This document shows, piece after piece, positions 45,617 through 53,960 of a stretch of DNA of 64,000 nt (its first letter is position 1; every line of letters starts with the position of its first letter). The position numbers were made by a program, and so were the translations under genes. Source of the stretch: Mycolicibacterium austroafricanum. GTDB taxonomy: Bacteria > Actinomycetota > Actinomycetes > Mycobacteriales > Mycobacteriaceae. The stretch is taken from contig NZ_HG964454.1 in assembly GCF_000612725.1 (NCBI RefSeq), positions 143,951 through 207,950 of the forward strand. Direction: 5' to 3'. Under the pieces are notes generated by a model. That model made no database searches. It was not told where the DNA came from and worked only from the letters and a program-made list of their open reading frames with translations.

Positions 45617-46534
45617 GTGGAGTTCCTGGACTTCCTTCCGCCGCAGATGCGCGAACCGGTGCTGTTCGCGATCCCGTTCTTCCTGCTGCTGCTCACCATC
45701 GAGTGGACCGCCGCGCGCAAGCTCGAGCACACCGCCCCGGACGGGGGAAGTCCGGCCGTCGGCGCGTACCACACCCGCGATTCGTGGGCGAGCGTGTCGA
45801 TGGGGCTGGTGTCCACCGTCACCATGAGCGTGTGGAAGTTCCTCGCGCTGTTGGGGTATGCCGCGCTGTACGCCTATGTGGCGCCGTGGCAGCTGTCGGC
45901 GACCCAGTGGTACACGTGGGTGATCGCGCTCGTCGGCGTCGACCTGCTGTTCTACGTCTATCACCGGATGGCGCACCGGGTCCGGATCGTCTGGGCCACC
46001 CATCAGGCGCACCACTCCAGCCGGTACTTCAACTTCGCGACCGCGCTGCGGCAGAAGTGGAACAACAGCGGTGAGATCCTGATGTGGATCCCGTTGCCGC
46101 TGTTGGGTGTTCCGCCGTGGATGGTGTTCTTCGCGTTCTCGGTCAGCCTGATCTACCAGTTCTGGATCCACACCGAGCGGATCGGAAAGCTCTGGCGTCC
46201 CGTCGAATTCATCTTCAACACGCCGTCCCACCACAGGGTCCACCACGGCATGGACAAGCTGTACCTGGACAAGAACTACGGCGGGATCCTGATCATCTGG
46301 GACCGTCTCTTCGGCACGTTCCAACCCGAGGTGTTCCGGCCCCACTACGGGCTGACCAAGCCGGTGGACACGTTCAACATCTGGAAGCTGCAGACCCACG
46401 AGTACGTCGCGATCGGGCGCGACGTCCGTGCCGCGCGGGGGCTGCGCGCCAAGCTCGGCTACATCTTCGGTCCGCCGGGATGGGAACCGTCGACGGCCCC
46501 GGGGGCGCGGGCGGCGGCGCATGCCACGCCGTAG
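45617..46534 (+). CDS. Sterol desaturase / fatty acid hydroxylase family membrane protein
   Basis: The 305-residue protein has four or five membrane segments and the eight-histidine pattern of membrane diiron enzymes (HRMAH, HQAHHSS, HRVHHGMD, plus further His). These enzymes hydroxylate or desaturate lipids or sterols. From memory it corresponds to Rv1814 (erg3) of M. tuberculosis. I use GTG 45617, 8 nt after GGAGG, instead of GTG 45608, which overlaps that ribosome-binding site. Confidence 0.88.
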   Translation: MEFLDFLPPQMREPVLFAIPFFLLLLTIEWTAARKLEHTAPDGGSPAVGAYHTRDSWASVSMGLVSTVTMSVWKFLALLGYAALYAYVAPWQLSATQWYTWVIALVGVDLLFYVYHRMAHRVRIVWATHQAHHSSRYFNFATALRQKWNNSGEILMWIPLPLLGVPPWMVFFAFSVSLIYQFWIHTERIGKLWRPVEFIFNTPSHHRVHHGMDKLYLDKNYGGILIIWDRLFGTFQPEVFRPHYGLTKPVDTFNIWKLQTHEYVAIGRDVRAARGLRAKLGYIFGPPGWEPSTAPGARAAAHATP

Positions 46535-47954
46535 TGTGCGCGCTGTGCAGACAGTCTTCGATGCCGATGTCGACCCGGCGCTGGTGGACCGCTCGCTGGC
46601 CGGGACCACGTCGGGGTCGGTGTGGCTCGACATCCCGCGCCCGCAGTTCCCGACCCCATCCGGCCCTCCCGTCACCTGCGACCTGCTGGTCATCGGCGGC
46701 GGCTACACCGGCCTGTGGAGCGCGCTGCACGCCGCCCGTCGCCACCCGGACCGCCGCATCGTCCTGATCGAGGCCGACCGGATCGGCTGGGCCGCCTCCG
46801 GCCGCAACGGCGGATTCGTCGACGCCAGCCTCACCCACGGCTACGAGAACGGAAAATCGCGCTGGCCCAACGAGATCGACACGCTCGAAGCGATGGGCGT
46901 GGAGAACCTGGACGGCATGCAGGCCGAGATCGCCGAACTCGGACTCGACGTCGAGTGGGAACGCACCGGCATGCTCACCGTGGCCACCGAACCGCACCAG
47001 GTGGAATGGCTCGCCGACGCCGCCGCCGACGGGCAGGGACTGTTTCTCGACCAGCCGCAGGTCCGCGCGGAGGTGGACTCACCCACCTACCGGGCCGGGC
47101 TGTTCAGCGCCGACACCTGCGCGATCGTCCACCCCGCCAAGCTGGCGCTGGAACTGGCGCGGGCCTGCCGCGAGGCCGGCGTCGAGGTGTTCGAGCACAC
47201 CACCGCGACACGAATCGATTCGGGCGGCGCCGCGCTGCGGGTGCACACCGACGGACCCGCGATCAGCTGCCGCCAGGTGGTGCTGGCCACCAACGTGTTT
47301 CCCAGCCTGCTGCGGCGCAACCGGCTCTACACCGTGCCGGTGTACGACTACGTGCTGGCCACCGAACCGCTCACCGAAACCCAGCTCCACCGCATCGGCT
47401 GGCAGGCCAGACAGGGAATCGGCGACAGCGCCAACCAATTTCACTACTATCGCCTGACGAAGGACAACAGGATCGTCTGGGGCGGCTACGACGCCGTCTA
47501 CCACTTCGGCAGGCGGGTGAACGCGGCCTACGAGGACCGCGATGAGACCTACCGCCGGCTGGCCGCGCATTTCTTCATCACGTTTCCGCAATTGGACGAC
47601 GTCCGGTTCACCCACCGGTGGGCGGGCGCCATCGACACCAACACCAGGTTCTGTGCGCACTGGGGGCTGGCCCGCGAGGGCAGGGTCGCCTACGTCAACG
47701 GCTACACCGGACTCGGCGTGGCGGCCACCCGCTTCGCCGCCGACGTGTGCCTGGACCTGCTGGACGGCGCACCGTCACCGCGCACCGAGCTGGAGATGGT
47801 GCGCAGCAAGCCGTTGCCGTTCCCGCCCGAGCCGCTGGCCAGTATCGGAATCCAGGCCACCAGATGGTCCCTGGATCGCGCCGACCACTCCGCGGGCCGG
47901 CGCAACCTGCTGTTGCGGGCCCTCGACGCCGCCGGCCTCGGCTTCGATTCCTGA
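46521..47954 (+). CDS. DAO-type FAD-dependent oxidoreductase (OrdL-like)
   Basis: This protein of about 477 residues has an FAD-binding GGGYTGLWSALHAARR motif with VVLIEADRIGWAASGRNGGF, typical of the D-amino-acid oxidase/OrdL group. It also has GYTGLGVAATRFAADVCLDLL near the end. Such enzymes oxidise amino acids or amines such as gamma-glutamylputrescine. ATG 46521 overlaps the end of the upstream gene by 14 nt; GTG 46545 is the alternative. Neither has a strong Shine-Dalgarno sequence. From memory this gene is not part of the M. tuberculosis order at this place. Confidence 0.87.
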   Translation: MPRRSVRAVQTVFDADVDPALVDRSLAGTTSGSVWLDIPRPQFPTPSGPPVTCDLLVIGGGYTGLWSALHAARRHPDRRIVLIEADRIGWAASGRNGGFVDASLTHGYENGKSRWPNEIDTLEAMGVENLDGMQAEIAELGLDVEWERTGMLTVATEPHQVEWLADAAADGQGLFLDQPQVRAEVDSPTYRAGLFSADTCAIVHPAKLALELARACREAGVEVFEHTTATRIDSGGAALRVHTDGPAISCRQVVLATNVFPSLLRRNRLYTVPVYDYVLATEPLTETQLHRIGWQARQGIGDSANQFHYYRLTKDNRIVWGGYDAVYHFGRRVNAAYEDRDETYRRLAAHFFITFPQLDDVRFTHRWAGAIDTNTRFCAHWGLAREGRVAYVNGYTGLGVAATRFAADVCLDLLDGAPSPRTELEMVRSKPLPFPPEPLASIGIQATRWSLDRADHSAGRRNLLLRALDAAGLGFDS

Positions 47955-48035
47955 GCAGCTGAGCCGTTTGTAACGACCCTTTATCCGACCGCGATGAGCT
48001 GGTTACATCATCATCACGGGTAGGTCGGAGGGGCT

Positions 48036-48737
48036 GTGTCTGGTCGGTCGTCATCTCGAGTGCTGCACCTGCTGTTCGCAGTCCTCGCACCCGTGCTGGC
48101 GCTCGCGCTGCAGACAGTGCCCGCGCAGGCCCAGCCCGGCGTGCTGGTCTTCCCGGGGATGGAGATCCACCAGGACACGGTGCTGTGCACCCTCGGGTAC
48201 GTGGATCCGCAGACCCGGATCGGCTACACCGCGGGCCACTGCCGCGCCTCCGGCACCGTCTCCGACAAGTTCGGCACGATGATCGGTACGCAGGGCACGT
48301 TCCGGGACAACACCCCCGACGGGATGACGGTCGACACCAACCACCAGATCATCGATTGGGAGGTCATCCACCTCGCCCCGCACGTCGCGGTCAACAACGT
48401 GCTGCCCGGGGGCAAGGTGCTGGTCACCGATCCTGCGGTGCTGCCCGTGCGGGGGATGCCGGTGTGCCACTTCGGCGTCGTGACCGGCGAGAGCTGCGGC
48501 ACCATCGAGTCGGTGAACAACGGTTGGTTCACGATGGCCAACGGCGTGGTGAGCCGCAAGGGTGACTCCGGCGGACCGGTCTACACCCCGACCCCGGACG
48601 GCCGCACGGTGCTCGTCGGCTTGTTCAACAGCACCTGGGGCACGCTTCCTGCGGCCATCTCCTGGCAGGTCGCCAGCCAGATGGCCGAGGCCGACACCAT
48701 CTCGGCCGCGTCGGCGGTCGTCGCGCCCCAGCCCTAA
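48036..48737 (+). CDS. Secreted trypsin-like serine protease-like protein
   Basis: The 233-residue protein has a signal peptide ending PAQAQP. The catalytic triad of chymotrypsin-fold proteases is visible as His68 in YTAGHC, Asp107 in IDWEV and Ser178 in KGDSGGPVY. Four Cys could form two disulfides. From memory it matches Rv1815 in the same chromosomal context. Whether it cleaves proteins is untested here, but no triad residue is missing. The stop codon overlaps the Ddn-like gene's stop (shared CTAA). Confidence 0.85.
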   Translation: MSGRSSSRVLHLLFAVLAPVLALALQTVPAQAQPGVLVFPGMEIHQDTVLCTLGYVDPQTRIGYTAGHCRASGTVSDKFGTMIGTQGTFRDNTPDGMTVDTNHQIIDWEVIHLAPHVAVNNVLPGGKVLVTDPAVLPVRGMPVCHFGVVTGESCGTIESVNNGWFTMANGVVSRKGDSGGPVYTPTPDGRTVLVGLFNSTWGTLPAAISWQVASQMAEADTISAASAVVAPQP

Positions 48738-49171
48738 CCGAGCTCGAACACCGGGATCGACGGCGCGACCTCACGGATCTCGGCCGGGGTCGACTCCGGG
48801 GTGAGGCCGCCGACATGGCCCTTCACCTGCCAGTACCACCGGTCGAGGTAGCGCCGCAGCAGTTCGGGCTTGGCGTCGTCGGCGATCTCGACCACGGTGT
48901 GCGGGCGCGACCGCCAGCGCGGCCCGACCTGGACCTGCCCGGCGGCTCGGGCGTTTCGGGCCCACTGCGTGTTTCCGCGTGGGGAGACCAGGTAGCGGCG
49001 GCCGTCGACGGTCAGCAGGTTGACCACGACCCCGCGGAGTCGGCCGGTGGTGCGTCCGCGCACCCTGATCGCGGTGCTGCCCTGGATGCTGACCCCGAGG
49101 TCGGCGCACCAGCGGACGACGTCGTTGAAGATCCGGGCCCCCGTGCCGGGGGCGTCGTAACGAGTTGACAT
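48734..49171 (-). CDS. Deazaflavin-dependent nitroreductase family protein (Ddn-like)
   Basis: This 145-residue split beta-barrel protein belongs to the F420-dependent Ddn/FDOR-A group: LLTVDGRRYLVSPRGNTQWARNARAAGQVQVG and RYLDRWYWQVKGHVGG. Ddn of M. tuberculosis activates nitroimidazole prodrugs; natural members reduce quinones or other substrates with F420H2. It is divergent from a TetR gene, and two similar operators lie between them, so it is probably repressed by that TetR protein. Confidence 0.87.
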   Translation of the reverse strand: MSTRYDAPGTGARIFNDVVRWCADLGVSIQGSTAIRVRGRTTGRLRGVVVNLLTVDGRRYLVSPRGNTQWARNARAAGQVQVGPRWRSRPHTVVEIADDAKPELLRRYLDRWYWQVKGHVGGLTPESTPAEIREVAPSIPVFELG

Positions 49172-49197
49172 GGGCTTCTCCGTTCTGAGGACATTTT

Positions 49198-49214
49198 CGA
49201 GAGCAGTGCTCTTG
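49198..49214. promoter_or_regulatory. TetR-type operator copy 1 (AGAGCA-G-TGCTCT)
   Basis: A perfect 6-bp inverted repeat with a single central G, 29 nt upstream of the Ddn-like gene start. A second, slightly degenerate copy lies at 49246-49262 near the TetR gene. Confidence 0.7.
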
Positions 49215-49245
49215 GTTCAAGCGTGTCACGGATGGCGCTGAAATT

Positions 49246-49262
49246 CAAGAGCAGTGATCTCG
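49246..49262. promoter_or_regulatory. TetR-type operator copy 2 (AGAGCA-G-TGATCT)
   Basis: Same pattern as copy 1 with one changed arm base. Centre-to-centre distance is 48 nt. It lies 20 nt before GTG 49282 and directly abuts the alternative start GTG 49264. Confidence 0.65.
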
Positions 49263-49281
49263 GTTGTGCGACACTGGCCGC

Positions 49282-49974
49282 GTGGGCAAGCGACAGGACA
49301 CCCGGGATCGCATCGAGCGCCAGATCGTCGAGATCGGCCGCGCCCACCTTGTGACCCACGGAGCCGCGGCCCTGTCGCTGCGCGCCATCGCCCGCGAACT
49401 CGGCATGGTGTCCTCGGCGGTCTACCGATACGTCGCCAGCCGTGACGAGCTCCTGACCCTGCTGCTTGTCGACGCCTACGGCGAGCTCGCCGACTCCGTC
49501 GAGCGCGCCCGCGACGCCGCGGCCGGAGATTGGCAGGACCGGCTGCGCGCCGTGGCGCACGCCACGCGTGCATGGGCCGTTCACCATCCGGCCCGCTGGG
49601 CACTGCTGTACGGCAGTCCGGTTCCGGGCTATCACGCCCCCCGGGAGCAGACCGTCGGACCCGGCACCCGGGTCGTCGGCCTGCTCTTCTCCGCGATCGC
49701 CGAGGGTGTCGCCGCCGGGGCTGTTCGAACTTCTAAAGTCGCTGTGCCGCAATCACTGTCGTCGGACTTCGACCGATTGCGGGCCGAGTTCGAGTTCGTG
49801 GCCGACGACGACGTGGTGGCCAGGTGCCTGGTGTTGTGGGCCGCGCTGGTCGGCGCGATCAGCCTCGAGGTGTTCGGTCAGTACGGGGCCGACACCTTCG
49901 CGGACGCCTCCGTCGTCTTCGATGCGCAGATGGATTTCGTGATCGACCTGTTCTGCCGGCAGGGCGCGAATTAG
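49282..49974 (+). CDS. TetR-family repressor
   Basis: This 230-residue regulator has an N-terminal helix-turn-helix (HGAAALSLRAIARELGMVSSAVYRYVASRDELLTLL) and a helical ligand domain of about 170 residues. From memory it corresponds to Rv1816. GTG 49282 gives MGKRQDTRDRIE; GTG 49264 would overlap the operator edge. It probably controls itself and the divergent Ddn-like gene through the two repeats between them. Its stop codon lies in the KstR-like box that precedes the VOC gene. Confidence 0.88.
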   Translation: MGKRQDTRDRIERQIVEIGRAHLVTHGAAALSLRAIARELGMVSSAVYRYVASRDELLTLLLVDAYGELADSVERARDAAAGDWQDRLRAVAHATRAWAVHHPARWALLYGSPVPGYHAPREQTVGPGTRVVGLLFSAIAEGVAAGAVRTSKVAVPQSLSSDFDRLRAEFEFVADDDVVARCLVLWAALVGAISLEVFGQYGADTFADASVVFDAQMDFVIDLFCRQGAN

Positions 49975-49985
49975 AACACGTTCTA
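49972..49985. promoter_or_regulatory. KstR-like operator TAGAAC-AC-GTTCTA
   Basis: A perfect 14-bp palindrome that fits the KstR motif TNNAACNNGTTNNA of mycobacterial steroid-degradation genes. It lies 35 nt upstream of the VOC-flavoprotein pair, overlapping the TetR stop codon. Confidence 0.65.
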
Positions 49986-50019
49986 GCTTGTGCGGGCCGC
50001 TGGCGATATTCTCGATGCG

Positions 50020-50496
50020 ATGCTTGACCAGACACCTGTCCAGATCGCCTGGGTGACCCGTGACCTCGACGCCACCGAGACGGCGCTGACGTCGTTGCTC
50101 GGCGCCAGAAGGTGGGTGCGCATGCCCGGCGTGCACTTCGGCCCGGACACGTGCACGTACCGCGGCGGACCCGCCGACTTCGTCGCCGACATCTCGCTGA
50201 GCTATGCCGGCGACACCCAGCTCGAGCTGATCGCCCCGGTCAGCGGGGACAGCATCTACCGCGAGTTCCTCGACCGCTGCGGCCCCGGGCTGCACCACGT
50301 GTGCGTGGCGCTGGCGGCGGACGAGTTCGACGCCGCCGTCGCGCAGGCCGACATCGTCATGGCGGGCACGATGGCCGGCGGCATGCGGTTCGCCTACGCC
50401 TCCGCCGCGGACGCGGGCGTACCGTTCATCGAATTCGCCTACATTCCACCGGAAATCCGCGCATTTTTCGACCACATCAAACAGGAGCAGAAGTGA
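50020..50496 (+). CDS. VOC (glyoxalase/dioxygenase) superfamily protein
   Basis: The 158-residue protein has two beta-alpha-beta-beta-beta units of the vicinal oxygen chelate fold (VQIAWVTRDLDATETALTSLLG; GLHHVCVALAADEFDAAVAQAD; RFAYASAADAGVPFIEFAYIP). Members isomerise or cleave substrates at a metal, for example methylmalonyl-CoA epimerase-like or dioxygenase-like activities. It overlaps the flavoprotein start (GTGA). The KstR-like box upstream suggests a steroid-related substrate. Confidence 0.82.
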   Translation: MLDQTPVQIAWVTRDLDATETALTSLLGARRWVRMPGVHFGPDTCTYRGGPADFVADISLSYAGDTQLELIAPVSGDSIYREFLDRCGPGLHHVCVALAADEFDAAVAQADIVMAGTMAGGMRFAYASAADAGVPFIEFAYIPPEIRAFFDHIKQEQK

Positions 50497-52004
50497 GCAT
50501 GCAGCACATCCCCGAGACCGTGAACGTCGGCGACGTCACGTCCTGGTCCGACGAGGTCGACGTGGTGGTGGTCGGTTTCGGCATCGCGGGCGGGTGCGCG
50601 GCCGTCAGCGCCGCCGCCGCAGGCGCGCGGGTGCTGGTGCTCGAGAAGGCGGCCGCCGTCGGCGGGACGACGTCGATGGCCGGCGGGCACTTCTACCTCG
50701 GCGGCGGTACCGCCGTGCAGCAGGCCACCGGACACGACGACTCGGCCGAGGAGATGTACAAGTACCTGGTGTCGCAGTCGCGCGACCCCGAGCACGACAA
50801 GATCCGCGCGTACTGCGAAGGGAGTGTTGAGCACTTCAATTGGCTTGAGGCGCTTGGCTTTCAGTTCGAGCGCAGTTACTACCCGGGCAAGGTCGTGGTG
50901 CCGCCGGGAACCGAGGGGCTGTCCTACACCGGCAACGAGAAGGTGTGGCCGTTCTGTGAGCAGGCGAAACCGGCGCCCCGCGGCCACTCGGTGCCGGTAC
51001 CGGGGGAGCTGGGCGGCGCGGCGATGGTGATCGATCTGCTGCTCAAGCGGGCGGCCGACCTGGGTGTGCAGATCCGCTACGAGACGGGAGTGACCGGCCT
51101 CGTGGTGGACGACGACGGCGCCGTGGTGGGTGTGCGGTGGAAGCACTTCACCGAAACCGGTGAGGTCAAGGCCAAATCGGTGGTCATCGCCGCCGGCGGG
51201 TTCGCGATGAACGCCGAGATGGTCGCCGAGTACACCCCCGCTCTCGCCGCAGAACGCAAGACCAAGCACCACGGCACGGTCGCGCCCTACATCCTCGGCA
51301 ACCCCAACGACGACGGCCTCGGGATCAAGCTCGGTGTCTCGGCCGGTGGCGTCGCCGCCAATCTCGACCAGCTGTTCATCACCGCGGCCGCCTACCCGCC
51401 CGAGATCCTGCTCACCGGCGTCATCGTCAACAAGGACGGGCAGCGGTTCGTCGCCGAGGACTCCTACCATTCGCGCACTTCGGCTTTCGTGCTCGAGCAG
51501 CCCGAGCAGACGGCGTACCTGATCGTGGACGAGGACCACATGCAGATGCCGGAGATGCCGCTCATCAAGTTCGTCGACGGCTTCGAGACGATCGCGGAGA
51601 TCGAATCGGCGCTCGGTATCCCCGACGGCAACCTCGCCGCCACGCTGGAGCGCTACAACGCCAACGCTGCTGCCGGTGTCGACCCCGATTTCCACAAGCA
51701 GCCCGAATACCTTGCCGCACAGGACAAGGGGCCGTGGGCGGTGTTCGACCTGTCCCTGGGCCGCGCGATGTACTCGGGATTCACCATGGGCGGGCTGACC
51801 GTGTCCATCGACGGCGAGGTGCTGCGCGAGGACGGCAGCGCGATCCCGGGCCTGTACGCGGCGGGCGCATGCGCGTGCAACATCGCCCAGGACGGCAAGG
51901 GGTATGCGAGCGGTACGCAGTTGGGGGAGGGATCGTTCTTCGGGCGGCGGGCGGGAGAGGCCGCAGCGCGGCGGGCGGGAGAGGCCGCAGCGGAGCGGGC
52001 CTAG
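50493..52004 (+). CDS. FAD-dependent dehydrogenase, 3-ketosteroid-1-dehydrogenase-like
   Basis: This 503-residue flavoprotein belongs to the fumarate reductase/KstD group. FAD-binding motifs are [15 protein letters not shown] and [11 protein letters not shown], and the C-terminal closure is [28 protein letters not shown]. From memory it corresponds to Rv1817. It probably removes hydrogens from a steroid-like ring or reduces an enoate. GTG 50493 is chosen because GGAG lies 5 nt upstream and translation is coupled to the VOC gene. Its C-terminus carries a duplicated RRAGEAAA, and it shares CTAG as stop codon with the convergent transporter. Confidence 0.85.
   Translation: MSMQHIPETVNVGDVTSWSDEVDVVVVGFGIAGGCAAVSAAAAGARVLVLEKAAAVGGTTSMAGGHFYLGGGTAVQQATGHDDSAEEMYKYLVSQSRDPEHDKIRAYCEGSVEHFNWLEALGFQFERSYYPGKVVVPPGTEGLSYTGNEKVWPFCEQAKPAPRGHSVPVPGELGGAAMVIDLLLKRAADLGVQIRYETGVTGLVVDDDGAVVGVRWKHFTETGEVKAKSVVIAAGGFAMNAEMVAEYTPALAAERKTKHHGTVAPYILGNPNDDGLGIKLGVSAGGVAANLDQLFITAAAYPPEILLTGVIVNKDGQRFVAEDSYHSRTSAFVLEQPEQTAYLIVDEDHMQMPEMPLIKFVDGFETIAEIESALGIPDGNLAATLERYNANAAAGVDPDFHKQPEYLAAQDKGPWAVFDLSLGRAMYSGFTMGGLTVSIDGEVLREDGSAIPGLYAAGACACNIAQDGKGYASGTQLGEGSFFGRRAGEAAARRAGEAAAERA
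51944..51991 (+). repeat. Perfect 24-nt tandem duplication at the flavoprotein C-terminus
   Basis: Positions 51944-51967 and 51968-51991 are identical base for base and encode RRAGEAAA-like units twice just before the stop. It keeps the frame and may vary in copy number between strains. Confidence 0.85.
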
Positions 52005-53914
52005 GGGGCGTCGGCTCCGGCGAGCCCGAGCCGCCACCGGCCGTCGCCGAGAAGAGCCAGCTCCTTTTCGCACTGTCTGATCACGGTGCCGCGGTGCGCG
52101 ACGCTGACCAGGATCGTGTCCGGGAGCTCGTCGCGCACCATCTGATAGAGCATCGTCTCCAGGCCCACGTCGAGGGCGGAGGTGGCTTCGTCGAAAAACG
52201 CCGCCTTGGGCCTGGTCAGCAGGATGCGGGCGAACGCCACTCGCTGCTGCTCACCCGGGGACAGCACCTTGGCCCAGTCCTGCTCTTCGTCGAGACGGCT
52301 CACCAGATGCGGAAGAGCGACCTTGTTCAGGACCGCGACCAGCTCGCTGTCCGGGATGTCCCCAACCTGACGGGGGTAGGACAGCACCGCGCGCAGATCG
52401 CCGAGCGGGACGTAGGGCAGCTGCGAGAGGAACATCGTCTCGTTGGTTCCCTGCGGGCATCGCAGCGTACCCGTCGTGTACGGCCACAGCTGCGCGAGAC
52501 TGCGCAGCAGCGTCGTCTTGCCCGTACCCGAGACGCCGGTGACCGCCAGCGTGTCACCCGCCTCGAGGCGAAGATCGATCGGGTCGATCAGCTGGGTGCC
52601 GTCGGGCTTGCGCACTTCGACGTCGTCGAGTTCGACCGTGTTCCCGGAACTGGGTTCGACTGTCAGAGTGGGCAGTTCGCGACCCTCCTCGTTGGCGACC
52701 ACCAGTCCGTGCAGACGGATGATGGCGGCGCGGTATCCGGCGAACTGGTCGTAGGCGTTGCGGAAGAACGACAGCCCGGTGAGGATCTCGCGGAACGCGC
52801 CCGCGGTCTGCGAGAGCTGTCCCAGCGTGATCTCGCCGCTGAAGAACCGTGGGAACTGCACGATGTAGGGGATGAGCTCCTGTGCCTGGCTGATCGACAG
52901 GTTCCAGCCGAGGAAGCCGGCCATCCGGTTCACGTACTTCTTGTAGTTCTCGACGATCGGCCCGAACCGGCGCCGCAGCCCGGTCCTCTCGGCGATCTCG
53001 CCGCGGTAGAACGCCACGGCTTCGGCCGCATCACGCAGTCGGACCAGCGCGTAACGGAACGCGGCGTTGAACTTCTCGTTGTTGAACGACAGCGTGATGA
53101 TCGGACGTCCGATCACGAACGCGACGACCGTCGCGAACAGGATGTAGACGATGCCGATGACGAACATCGCCTTGGGCAATTCGAACCCCACGAACGGCAG
53201 TGTCACCGGACCCGACAGGTTCCACAGGATCGTGGTGAACGAGATCATCGCCGCGATCGAGGACACCGCCCCGAACAGCAGCGTCGACCCTGAGGTGTTG
53301 TTCGGCATGTTCGGCAGCGGGCCGACACCCGCGGTGAAGATGTCGATGTCGGCCTGGATGCGCTGGTCGGGGTTGTCGATGGTGTCGTCGATGAACCGGG
53401 ACCGGTAGTAGGCCTTGCCGTCGAGCCAGTCGCCGGTCAGCCGATCGGTGAGCCAGGTCCGCCACCGCAGCATGAAGCGCTGCGTGAGCAGCAGATCGAC
53501 CATGATGCTGACCACGTTGATGACGGCCAGCACCGCGAAAACGCCCATCGACATCCAAAAGCCGTCCCCGCCCGACTGTTTGACGGCGTCATCGCCCGCA
53601 CCGACGCCGGACGCGATGACCTGGAAGCTGGTCATCATGTCGTTGCCCTGGAAGCTGAACAGCACCGACAGCCGCACGCTCAGGATCACCAGCAGCAGGA
53701 TGACGGCCAGCCACAGCCAGACGATCAGGCTCTCGGGGCCGGTGAAATAGCCACGGGTGACGCGCCAGAACTGGCGACCCCAGGTGGTGAACCGCACGAT
53801 CAGCGCCAGCACGACGATGGTGGCCACCGCGGCATATGCCCAGCCCTGGGCGATCCACCACAGCGAGGTCCACAGCTCGTTGCCCCAATCAAGTGTCGGG
53901 GTGAACGTTTCCAT
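52001..53914 (-). CDS. bacA: BacA-like ABC transporter (Rv1819c type)
   Basis: This 637-residue half transporter has an SbmA/BacA-like membrane domain with six segments (about 1-400), including [19 protein letters not shown] and [22 protein letters not shown]. An ABC ATPase follows (about 430-637): Walker [10 protein letters not shown], signature LSPGEQQR, Walker [13 protein letters not shown], switch His in SVAHRG. It matches M. tuberculosis Rv1819c, which imports cobalamin and other hydrophilic molecules such as bleomycin. It converges on the flavoprotein gene with a shared palindromic stop (CTAG). A second copy lies directly upstream. Confidence 0.92.
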   Translation of the reverse strand: METFTPTLDWGNELWTSLWWIAQGWAYAAVATIVVLALIVRFTTWGRQFWRVTRGYFTGPESLIVWLWLAVILLLVILSVRLSVLFSFQGNDMMTSFQVIASGVGAGDDAVKQSGGDGFWMSMGVFAVLAVINVVSIMVDLLLTQRFMLRWRTWLTDRLTGDWLDGKAYYRSRFIDDTIDNPDQRIQADIDIFTAGVGPLPNMPNNTSGSTLLFGAVSSIAAMISFTTILWNLSGPVTLPFVGFELPKAMFVIGIVYILFATVVAFVIGRPIITLSFNNEKFNAAFRYALVRLRDAAEAVAFYRGEIAERTGLRRRFGPIVENYKKYVNRMAGFLGWNLSISQAQELIPYIVQFPRFFSGEITLGQLSQTAGAFREILTGLSFFRNAYDQFAGYRAAIIRLHGLVVANEEGRELPTLTVEPSSGNTVELDDVEVRKPDGTQLIDPIDLRLEAGDTLAVTGVSGTGKTTLLRSLAQLWPYTTGTLRCPQGTNETMFLSQLPYVPLGDLRAVLSYPRQVGDIPDSELVAVLNKVALPHLVSRLDEEQDWAKVLSPGEQQRVAFARILLTRPKAAFFDEATSALDVGLETMLYQMVRDELPDTILVSVAHRGTVIRQCEKELALLGDGRWRLGLAGADAP

Positions 53915-53960
53915 TCGGGCAAGGTACCCCGACGGTTCGCCGACGGCCTGTCACAGGGGG

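Noticed and set aside
44114-46693. 859-codon open frame antisense to the carboxylesterase and sterol desaturase genes
   Set aside because: Both plus-strand genes have clear catalytic motifs; the antisense frame has none.
48003-48020. GGTTA...GGGTA as SigF promoter of the secreted protease-like gene
   Set aside because: The spacer is only 12 nt and the start would fall in the ribosome-binding site.
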